A DNA stretch of 6,014 nucleotides, from assembly GCA_947624945.1 (NCBI GenBank), contig CANQMJ010000141.1:1-6014 (forward strand), read 5' to 3'. Below the pieces are notes generated by a model. That model was not told the DNA's origin, did no database searches, and was given only the letters and a program-made list of their open reading frames with translations. Position numbers and translations under genes: made by a program. The first letter of the stretch is position 1; the number at the start of each line of letters is the position of its first letter. This stretch comes from an uncultured Clostridia bacterium. GTDB lineage: Bacteria > Bacillota > Clostridia > Oscillospirales > CAG-272. Positions 1 through 4,506 of this stretch are shown piece after piece.

Positions 1-429
1 CTGTCCGGCAAGCGGCGGACGCTCCAGAAATCCGAAAACCGTATCGCCGAGCTTGACAGGCTTTTCAAGCGGATCTATGAGGATATGGTAGCGGGACGGC
101 TGAGCGAGGCAAGGTTTCAAATGTTTTCCGATGACTAAGAAAAGGAGCAAACGGAGCTGCGGGAAAGGATTGCTGTCCTGACCAAAGAGATTTCCGAGCA
201 GGAGGATCACGCGGACAATGTAGACCATTTCATCCGCACGGTGAAAAAGTACCTCTGCCTGACGGAGCTGACGCCAGCGATCCTGAACGATCCGGTCAAA
301 GCGGTCTATGTTCATGCGCCGGACATGTCCGGCGGACATCGGGTGCAGGATGTAGGCATCAGCGACAACTACATCGGGATACTCCCTGCCTCACTTTTGA
401 ACGAACTCATAAACGGAAGCGCGGCATGA
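1..429 (+). pseudogene. Large serine recombinase, C-terminal part, interrupted by a stop codon
   Basis: This is the C-terminal portion of a large serine recombinase of the kind that excises and inserts integrative and conjugative or mobilizable elements in Firmicutes (TnpX/Tn4451-like, DUF4368-type end). The frame runs from base 1 and is open on the left, so the catalytic N-terminus lies outside the window. Visible are a charged coiled-coil-like stretch (RIAELDRLF..RIYEDMVAGRLSEARF), a second one (KEQTELRERIAVL), then the family-like end LTELTPAIL..VKAVYVHAP, followed by GILPASLLNELING. At 136-138 a TAA replaces what is usually a tyrosine (relatives read roughly 'DDYEKEQ'), one substitution from TAC or TAT. 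The frame then continues cleanly to TGA at 427-429. A restart at GTG 241 would give only 62 residues and is unlikely to be meaningful. I infer a recently inactivated gene; a sequencing error is possible. Confidence 0.85.
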
Positions 430-444
430 CCGAAATCATGCCGC
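421..444. repeat. Perfect 9-bp inverted repeat across the recombinase stop codon
   Basis: GCGGCATGA (421-429) and TCATGCCGC (436-444) are exact reverse complements separated by six bases, so the transcript can form a tight hairpin that includes the stop codon. No T-run follows, so it is not a classical terminator by itself. It may protect the mRNA 3' end or act with the stronger terminator 34 bp downstream. Confidence 0.5.
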
Positions 445-477
445 ACTCCGAAAACAATATGAACTTGTTTTATTGGA

Positions 478-501
478 CGCCGCCTTCGGCGGTGCTTTTT
501 T
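478..501 (+). terminator. Intrinsic terminator after the recombinase gene
   Basis: CGCCGCC (478-484) pairs with GGCGGTG (488-494), with a TTC loop and one G-T pair. C and a run of six T follow (496-501). It lies about 50 bases past the recombinase stop and is oriented to end that transcript. Confidence 0.75.
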
Positions 502-505
502 GCTT

Positions 506-547
506 CAGGGGCAGGAGGATTCGAACCCGCGACCCACGGTTTTGGAG
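506..547 (-). other. tRNA-Trp(CCA) 3' fragment, probable integrase attachment site
   Basis: Read on the minus strand, the segment gives tRNA positions 32 to 73. It has the anticodon loop CTCCAAA (anticodon CCA, tryptophan), the 3' side of the anticodon stem, variable loop GGGTC, T-arm with GTTCGAATC, acceptor strand TGCCCCT and discriminator G. The 3' CCA is not encoded. The match stops exactly at the anticodon loop: the next bases (548-552) cannot form the 5' side of the anticodon stem, and no D-arm follows, so this is not a functional tRNA gene. Tyrosine integrases commonly recombine in an anticodon or T-loop and duplicate the tRNA 3' end, so I infer an att site of a tRNA-Trp-targeting element. 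The T-stem carries one C-C mismatch, consistent with decay or a diverged att copy. No second copy is visible in the window. Confidence 0.75.
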
Positions 548-555
548 CGGCTCTG

Positions 556-567
556 GTAAAATTTTAC
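556..567. repeat. 12-bp palindrome beside the tRNA fragment
   Basis: GTAAAATTTTAC is a perfect palindrome eight bases beyond the tRNA-Trp fragment. The overlapping 11-mer TGGTAAAATTT (554-564) recurs exactly at 4217-4227, downstream of the integrase remnant. AT-rich repeats of this sort are often found near integrase att sites; a functional role is inference only. Confidence 0.4.
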
Positions 568-579
568 TGGCCACAATTT

Positions 580-708
580 TATCAGCATTTGCAAGGATTT
601 TTTGAGACGGCACCTAAAAAAGAGCTGTTTTGCTGATACTTTGATGATGCTACTCTGAATTTGGGTGGTTGTCCCCATCTAATATACGCAGTTGTCCGAT
701 TGCTGATA
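580..708. repeat. Three copies of TGCTGATA in an otherwise gene-free stretch
   Basis: TGCTGATA occurs at 631-638 and 701-708 on the plus strand, both preceded by T, and inverted at 580-587. A further copy lies at 1606-1613 just inside the phd promoter region. The flanking stretch 551-795 has no credible coding sequence; GTTGTCC also occurs twice (668-674, 691-697). The repeats could be protein-binding sites of the integrated element, but they are short and could be chance. Confidence 0.3.
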
Positions 709-795
709 GACGTTTGGAACGGTCATTTTTTGTGCATGGCTGATTTCGTCTGAACATCACCGTACAAATCTTGCGTAATATTATTAATGACTCTT

Positions 796-852
796 CTACA
801 ATTTCAGCGTTGCGGAAACAAGCCCGTTCGTGTCGATCACAGCATAGTATCT
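796..852 (-). pseudogene. Vestige resembling the N-terminus of a PIN-domain toxin
   Basis: On the minus strand the frame reads RYYAVIDTNGLVSATLKL and then TAG. It closely resembles the start of PIN-family toxins (typically 'YYAVIDTNVLVSALLK'), in which the aspartate of DTN is a metal-binding catalytic residue. The usual Val after DTN is Gly here, there is no in-frame start codon, and the rest of a domain of about 130 residues is missing. Immediately upstream, in the same frame, is a short open stretch ending ..SDANFDEINDEINSARR with TGA at 862-864. AGAAGGTGA at that point looks like a ribosome binding site, so the stretch could be the tail of a partner antitoxin. I see only a vestige and the assignment rests on about 15 residues. 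Confidence 0.4.
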
Positions 853-952
853 ACAGCAAGTTCACCTTCTTGCCGAGTTTATTTCGTCGTTTATCTCGTC
901 AAAATTTGCGTCGCTGTAAACAAAGAAAAGGCGCAACGACAACGCCGGTCAA

Positions 953-1327
953 CTATACGGTCCTATGCCGCTCTATCCACCAAAGAATATCGCCATACGC
1001 AAGCTTTCCCTCGGCTGTGCCGAGACCGAGTCTGATTAGCTCACCGGGCGTAGTTGTGATCGGGGCATTATTCATTTCAAGCGTAACGAGCATCGCCAAA
1101 ACACCTATACGTTTGTTTCCGTCCACAAACGCATGGTTCGAGATAAGCCCAAAGCAAAGGCGAGCGGCTTTTTCCTCGACAGTGGGATACATCTCCGTAT
1201 CTTCATATGCGGCATTGACGCTGTAGACCGCCGATTCCAAAAGACCTTTATCCCGTATTCCTGCACTTCCGCCGTATCTGCCTATGAGCAACTCGTGAAG
1301 ATATATTATCTCCTCGACCGAAAGCAC
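953..1327 (-). CDS. doc: Doc (death-on-curing) family toxin, Fic fold
   Basis: A 124-residue protein, the usual size for Doc toxins of type II toxin-antitoxin systems. The Fic-family signature HAFVDGNKR is at residues 65-73. The second half of the motif has Lys where true Fic AMP-transferases have Gly, which is the Doc variant; P1 Doc of this type phosphorylates elongation factor Tu and halts translation. The N-terminus (SVEEIIYLHELLIGRYGG) also matches Doc, and the motif His, Asp, Asn, Lys and Arg are all present, so the toxin is probably active. The start is GTG (1325-1327), two bases after the antitoxin TAA. GGGAG lies about 14 bases upstream, rather far, which suggests translation coupled to the antitoxin and a lower toxin yield. 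No ATG would give a better N-terminus. A weak hairpin with a T-rich tail (948 down to 922, minus strand) follows the stop. Confidence 0.93.
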   Translation of the reverse strand: MLSVEEIIYLHELLIGRYGGSAGIRDKGLLESAVYSVNAAYEDTEMYPTVEEKAARLCFGLISNHAFVDGNKRIGVLAMLVTLEMNNAPITTTPGELIRLGLGTAEGKLAYGDILWWIERHRTV

Positions 1328-1329
1328 GA

Positions 1330-1581
1330 TTATTTCGCAAGCTCCCGAAACGCGTCGTCATACTTGTCCATGACGGACTCGGCAGTATCGGTCAGCTTTT
1401 TCTTCCTCGCTTCGATTGCTAATCTGATGCTCTCGTATTCGTCGAACCCGACTACGATATATTTCGGCTTGTTGTTCTTCAGAATCACCGCCATTCCTTC
1501 GTCGTCAACGATGCGGACGACCTTGGAAAAGTTTTGATTTGCATCTGTCATAGCAACAAGCGTGTTTGTGTTCACAGTCAT
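1330..1581 (-). CDS. phd: Phd/YefM family antitoxin
   Basis: An 83-residue antitoxin. The N-terminal half (roughly residues 5-50, LVAMTDANQNFSKVVRIVDDEG then AVILKNNKPKYIVVGFDEYE) is the conserved Phd/YefM DNA-binding fold. The charged C-terminal half (residues 55-83) should be the flexible part that binds and neutralizes Doc. In this family the antitoxin represses its own operon, more strongly with toxin bound, and is degraded by cellular proteases when synthesis stops. Start ATG at 1579-1581 has GAGGG (1589-1593) seven bases upstream. It precedes doc with a 2-nt gap in the classical antitoxin-first order. Such pairs stabilize mobile elements and can act in phage defence; here it may hold this decaying island in the genome, which is inference. 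Confidence 0.93.
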   Translation of the reverse strand: MTVNTNTLVAMTDANQNFSKVVRIVDDEGMAVILKNNKPKYIVVGFDEYESIRLAIEARKKKLTDTAESVMDKYDDAFRELAK

Positions 1582-1615
1582 GGTTATTCCCTCACAATTT
1601 CGATATGCTGATATT

Positions 1616-1644
1616 ATTATACGTCATTGTTAGGATAAAAGCAA
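1616..1644 (-). promoter_or_regulatory. Promoter of the phd-doc operon
   Basis: On the minus strand, -35 TTGCTT (1639-1644), a 17-bp spacer and a perfect -10 TATAAT (1616-1621) lie 34 bp before the phd start. GATAT occurs twice with an 8-bp period (1602-1606, 1610-1614) between the -10 and the ribosome binding site, where a Phd operator would be expected; that role is speculative. Confidence 0.75.
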
Positions 1645-1697
1645 CCTATATTTCAGAAATCATTGACGAATTTGATATGCCATCGCTCAGCGTTCGT

Positions 1698-1726
1698 ATT
1701 GTAATCGCATTCCCGAAAATTGTCAA
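1698..1726 (-). promoter_or_regulatory. Second minus-strand promoter, upstream of phd
   Basis: Perfect -35 TTGACA (minus strand, 1721-1726), 17-bp spacer and -10 TACAAT (1698-1703). It points toward phd, with about 117 bases to the phd start, so it may give a longer phd-doc transcript. Alternatively it may be a leftover from a gene replaced by the toxin-antitoxin module. It is back-to-back with the promoter at 1755-1784. Confidence 0.55.
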
Positions 1727-1754
1727 GTCTCCTCGAAATTTTGTTCCGCCCCTC

Positions 1755-1784
1755 TTGACAAACATATGTTCCGCGTGATATAAT
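1755..1784 (+). promoter_or_regulatory. Strong promoter for the broken replication-initiator-like gene
   Basis: Consensus -35 TTGACA (1755-1760), 18-bp spacer and -10 TATAAT (1779-1784), the latter preceded by TG one base upstream (extended -10). The -35 lies in an 8-bp inverted repeat with the opposite promoter: TTGTCAAG at 1720-1727 and CTTGACAA at 1754-1761. It would produce a leader of about 185 bases before the ATG at 1976. Confidence 0.8.
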
Positions 1785-1861
1785 ACACCCACAATCGAAT
1801 AGTGCCGCCTTTTCACACAAACATATATATCAAGACTCGTAATACATAGGCACGGAGCAGT

Positions 1862-1891
1862 GAAAACGAACGATCTTATCCGTTTCTTTTT
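1862..1891 (+). promoter_or_regulatory. First terminator-like hairpin in the leader
   Basis: GAAAACG (1862-1868) can pair with CGTTTC (1881-1886) with one bulged A. Five T follow (1887-1891). The stem is short and weak, so this may be a minor attenuator element or chance. Confidence 0.3.
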
Positions 1892-1901
1892 GCCATACTC
1901 C

Positions 1902-1926
1902 GACCTGTGAATACGGGTCTTTTTTT
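1902..1926 (+). terminator. Intrinsic terminator inside the leader (attenuator candidate)
   Basis: GACCTG (1902-1907) pairs with CGGGTC (1914-1919), with a six-base loop and one G-U pair, and is followed by seven T (1920-1926). It sits between the strong promoter and the gene starting at 1976, so it should reduce readthrough unless an alternative structure forms. Transcription attenuation in leaders is known from conjugative transposons such as Tn916. Confidence 0.6.
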
Positions 1927-1954
1927 GATTTACTGTAAGTAAATCAAAAAAAGA
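1918..1954. repeat. Perfect 16-bp inverted repeat overlapping the leader terminator
   Basis: The arm at 1918-1933 (TCTTTTTTTGATTTAC) and the arm at 1939-1954 are exact reverse complements around the five-base loop TGTAA. The left arm contains the T-run of the terminator and its last two stem bases, so the two structures compete for the same bases. The right arm ends eight bases before the AAAGGAGG ribosome binding site. It could be an alternative regulatory structure, or a second terminator-like element if read from the opposite strand. Confidence 0.6.
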
Positions 1955-1975
1955 GGACCGAGAAAGGAGGAGCGG

Positions 1976-2097
1976 ATGAGAAACACAACTGCATCAAACT
2001 TTTTCCCCATGCCGAACGAGAGATTCAGTCTCGGACTGTCGACGGGAGAGATTGCCGTCTATGCCTATCTGATGTTCTGCTAGGACAGGGAAAAAGA
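1976..2097 (+). pseudogene. Replication-initiator-like HTH protein, N-terminal remnant
   Basis: From ATG 1976 the frame reads MRNTTASNFFPMPNE, then FSLGLSTGEIAVYAYLMFC, then TAG (2081-2083) and DREKD. This matches the N-terminus of helix-turn-helix proteins of Firmicutes integrative elements, annotated as replication-initiator-like ('..LSxGEIAVYAYLMxCEDRK..'). The TAG stands where Glu is expected, one substitution from GAG. Five codons later similarity is lost, and the expected DNA-recognition helix ('IGKAVGMSxNTVRKYV' in relatives) is absent. The ribosome binding site AAAGGAGG (1963-1970) is five bases before the ATG and intact, and the promoter and leader are also intact, so only the gene body is lost. 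The stretch 2098-2244 up to the NERD gene stop has no coding signal I recognise; it holds a 5-bp inverted repeat (TTGCC/GGCAA, about 2178-2202). Confidence 0.65.
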
Positions 2098-2244
2098 CGA
2101 CCGTTATGAATGTATAGCGAAGAATCAAATCTACCACGTTTTCGGAAACAACAAGGGTCGTTCCGCCGGGCGAAAGTTGCCTTTTGCCACCAACGGCAAG
2201 ATTACGAATCATATCAACAAAGCGAAATATATCGTCTATACGGT

Positions 2245-3339
2245 TTATTTCTGTGTATTTGATATATTTTGGGTAAATCTGCATTTTGGATAATTTGAGC
2301 ATCCGTAAAATTGGTTTCCCGCATTTGCGCCTCTTTTTGCAGTCCTTATGACAAGATCCCCGCCGCATCTCGGGCATTTACGAGGCTGTTCTTCGTTTGC
2401 TATTTCATCTTCCGTTCCCTTTTTCTTATTGCAGTCAGTCGTTTGAGCTTCTGTGACGGTTGAAGGAGACTTTGTATCTGCTGTCTCAACTTCGTTATTC
2501 GGAGTATCTTCAACGGGAATTGGTTCAGGCTCGACATCGGCAGAAATCTCCGTGTTTTGAATAAGCTCGGGATTTAATATATTATGTATATCATCAATAT
2601 GCTGTGTTTTAACGGCGTCGTCTACCTGCGTATAAGAGTAAAGTCTGTTATAAATTGCAATGACATCGTCCTCGCTTAATGGGTCATTTGATATTTGACC
2701 GCAGATCGAAGAAACAGCGGCAAATACATCAGAGCGTTTTATAACAATAACGTCATTGCCGGTGACCTGTATATCTTTTAACGTGCATCTGTCTGAAAAA
2801 ACGATAACCGACCATATAGGGATTCGGTCTTCGATCAGTGATCTCAGGTATTTTATATGAGAACGGTTTTGCATAACGGGATTGTAAAATATCTCCTTAT
2901 GACTTCCGCCTTTGCCATTCGGTAAAGTCTGATACCAATTCTTCCTGAATTCATTTCCAAAGATCCAACCGCTGAAATTTTTGCTTTCAAATACAAATAT
3001 ACCTTTAGTGCATACCATCAAAACGTCTATTTCGGAGGTTTTGCCATCTCCTTTAGGAATATATAAGTTGAAAAGGAATTTAGCGCCGACAGTCTCAAGC
3101 TCTTTAAGGTTTTTATATATCAGAAATTCTCCGAAGCGCCCTTTATCATGTTTGACAGCTTTATATGGCAGCTTAGTGACCTGATAATATGCGCCGCTTT
3201 TATACTCTTTGTCCTTTTTAACGAGTATAGTTATTTGGATAATAATTAAAGTAACAGGTACTGAAGCGATAAATAATATTGAAAGAAATAGTTGTAAATT
3301 TGTCATAAGCGATTGCAGATGCTGTTCTTTCAGGAACAT
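2245..3339 (-). CDS. Membrane-anchored NERD-domain protein with C-terminal topoisomerase-type zinc finger
   Basis: A 364-residue protein in three parts. Residues about 15-40 form one hydrophobic transmembrane segment followed by KK.K, suggesting a cytoplasmic body. Residues about 65-185 form a NERD (nuclease-related) domain: GRFGE (67-71), then SEIDVLMV (102-109) and FESKNFSG (117-124), giving the Glu, Asp and ExK residues of a restriction-endonuclease-like active site, plus NPVMQN. An acidic, Pro/Thr-rich linker (about 260-318) leads to a four-cysteine zinc finger, C322, C325, C347 and C353, with GNQFYGCSNYPKC, as at the C-terminus of bacterial topoisomerase I. Function is inferred: DNA binding and cleavage, possibly against incoming DNA, at the membrane. 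ATG 3337-3339 has AAAGGAG (3344-3350) four bases upstream; the alternative Met 12 has no ribosome binding site. It is a single gene facing the replication remnant, and more AT-rich than the neighbouring integrase. Confidence 0.92.
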   Translation of the reverse strand: MFLKEQHLQSLMTNLQLFLSILFIASVPVTLIIIQITILVKKDKEYKSGAYYQVTKLPYKAVKHDKGRFGEFLIYKNLKELETVGAKFLFNLYIPKGDGKTSEIDVLMVCTKGIFVFESKNFSGWIFGNEFRKNWYQTLPNGKGGSHKEIFYNPVMQNRSHIKYLRSLIEDRIPIWSVIVFSDRCTLKDIQVTGNDVIVIKRSDVFAAVSSICGQISNDPLSEDDVIAIYNRLYSYTQVDDAVKTQHIDDIHNILNPELIQNTEISADVEPEPIPVEDTPNNEVETADTKSPSTVTEAQTTDCNKKKGTEDEIANEEQPRKCPRCGGDLVIRTAKRGANAGNQFYGCSNYPKCRFTQNISNTQK

Positions 3340-3405
3340 GGATCTCCTTTCAGGGATTGCTTAATGATATAAAAGTTAAAGGCAATACAATCAGTAATTA
3401 TATAC

Positions 3406-3434
3406 AATATATCACAGAAGCAGCAATCGTTCAA
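3406..3434 (-). promoter_or_regulatory. Promoter of the NERD-domain gene
   Basis: On the minus strand, -35 TTGAAC (3429-3434), a 17-bp spacer and -10 TATATT (3406-3411). TG one base before the -10 makes an extended form. The leader to the start codon is about 60 bases. The promoter ends 14 bp from the integrase remnant at 3449, so the gene was acquired with its own promoter. Confidence 0.6.
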
Positions 3435-3448
3435 GTAATAATTATTAG

Positions 3449-4135
3449 AAGGAGAATCGGCCAATTCCCGAAACTGTTACAATATTCACGCCGGACGAGA
3501 TCGAGCGTTTCAAAGCCGAGGCATTCAAACGCTGGGGAACGGGAAAGCGGCTGTACCGCCAATCTGCGGCATTCATCTTCATGCTGAACACCGGTTTGCG
3601 TACAGGCGAGGCGCTCGGACTTCTGAACAGCGACATCGATCTTGGCAAACGCGTCATGCACATACAGCGCGGGACGAAGGAGGTCATCTCGCGCGACGGG
3701 CTTGAAAATCTCCATCAGGGCTCGGAGATGAGGATCGGCAAGCTCAAATCCGCGTCGAGCAAGCGCGACGTGCCGCTGAATTCGACCGCGATTGCAATGA
3801 TCGAGGAATTGCGCCAAGAGGCGTACTTCGGCGAGAACACGCCGTTGATCTGCAACGAAGCAGGCGGTTTCACCCGTCCGATGAACTTCCGCAAACGGTA
3901 TTACCGCATCCTCGAAGGCGCGGGACTGGAAAAACGCGGACTGCACTCGCTCCGCCACACGTTCGCATCAACGCTCGTCAACGGAATCAAACGGCCGGAC
4001 GGAACAATAAAGGCGCTATCTCCGAAACAAGTTGCAGATTTGCTCGGACACAGTACGTCACAAATCACGGAGACGTATTACGTGAGGAAGGATACGTCGC
4101 GGCTGAACGGGATCACGGACGGGTTTGAGATGTGA
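3449..4135 (+). pseudogene. Tyrosine recombinase (phage/ICE integrase), catalytic domain only, 5'-truncated
   Basis: This encodes the catalytic half of a tyrosine integrase that would catalyse site-specific recombination of an integrative element. The frame opens after TAG 3446-3448 and begins with PETVTIFTPDEIERFKAEA, the usual entry to the catalytic domain. The catalytic set is complete: Arg in LNTGLRTGEALGL (codon at 3599), the beta-sheet Lys in KLKSASSKRDVPL, HSLRH (HxxR), LLGHS, and the tyrosine in TETYYVRKD; the end is GFEM with TGA 4133-4135. Missing are the arm-binding and core-binding domains, about 150-180 residues in the family. The first in-frame ATG (3581) lies inside the catalytic fold, so no functional start exists. 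It is GC-rich, unlike the AT-rich DNA on its left. The junction lies beside the NERD promoter, so arrival of the NERD segment may have removed the 5' half. It could have used the tRNA-Trp site at 506-547, which is inference. Confidence 0.9.
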
Positions 4136-4175
4136 ATGATCGATCCGAATTTTCGATAAAATCATTCTCATTTTT
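4134..4175 (+). terminator. Possible terminator at the end of the integrase remnant
   Basis: GAATGAT (4134-4140) and ATCATTC (4161-4167) are exact reverse complements, with a small inner CGA/TCG pairing, followed by TCATTTTT ending at 4175. The loop is long and the stem AT-rich, so efficiency is doubtful, but the position directly on the stop codon fits. Confidence 0.35.
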
Positions 4176-4204
4176 CCGCACAATCCCTTTCCTGCCTTGC
4201 GTTG

Positions 4205-4232
4205 TCGACATTTTTGTGGTAAAATTTATAAT
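4205..4232 (+). promoter_or_regulatory. Possible plus-strand promoter
   Basis: TCGACA (4205-4210), 16-bp spacer and TATAAT (4227-4232). TAAAAT with a preceding TG also overlaps the spacer. It points toward the ATPase remnant and the unknown gene at 4507. The same stretch contains TGGTAAAATTT, shared with the region beside the tRNA fragment, so the sequence may belong to the integrase att region instead. Confidence 0.35.
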
Positions 4233-4302
4233 GGTTTTTTATTATATTGCTATATCTCCCGCACCGAACCGATTCGGAACGGCAGCAATCCGCCGGACAG
4301 CC

Positions 4303-4470
4303 TCCGTACTGGGAACATTGGTCAAGCACAGTGAGCTGTTCACGTATCAACACAAGCACTTTTACCTCTTTGAGAAGTCAGGGCTTACAAAAGAATGCGT
4401 CGATAGAGCAAACGAGATGGGGAATGTGAGCTTGGTGAGTTATAGTGATATGGTTCGTCATCAGATGTAA
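4303..4470 (+). pseudogene. 3' remnant resembling the DUF234 end of an ATP-binding protein
   Basis: The frame encodes SVLGTLVKHSELF, then HKHFYLFEKSGLTKECVDRA, then NEMGNVSLVSYSDM with TAA at 4468-4470. This pattern (a Leu-rich helix, 'YLFSKSGFT', then 'A..xGNVxLVxxxDM') is the typical C-terminus of AAA-type ATPases with a DUF234 nuclease-like domain, found in archaea and gut Firmicutes. Everything upstream is missing: no Walker motifs, and the open frame to the left (4132-4300) reads as non-family sequence. A GTG at 4132 could formally start a 112-residue product but has no ribosome binding site and overlaps the integrase end. I assign it from memory of the family pattern, with moderate confidence. 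Confidence 0.55.
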
Positions 4471-4506
4471 AAAATATATACAATTACGTTATGGGGTTTT
4501 TGAAAA

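Noticed and set aside
514..518. Shine-Dalgarno-like AGGAGG at 513-518
   Set aside because: It is the complement of the tRNA T-arm/acceptor and no start codon or open frame follows.
771..1537. Plus-strand open frames opposite doc and phd
   Set aside because: They are antisense to two well-supported genes and show low-complexity Ser/Arg-rich translations with no motif.
136..2083. In-frame TAA and TAG in two otherwise open frames as a sign of stop-codon recoding
   Set aside because: TAA replaces Tyr and TAG replaces Glu, two different residues, while intact genes here end normally with TAA, TAG or TGA. Independent nonsense mutations in decaying genes explain it better.
1994..2377. 127-residue minus-strand open frame overlapping the NERD gene end
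   Set aside because: It lies in another frame of the zinc-finger coding region and crosses the replication-gene remnant; it has no ribosome binding site and no recognisable family.
3431..3958. 175-residue minus-strand open frame opposite the integrase
   Set aside because: The plus strand encodes a complete integrase catalytic domain; the antisense frame is a by-product of GC-rich codons.
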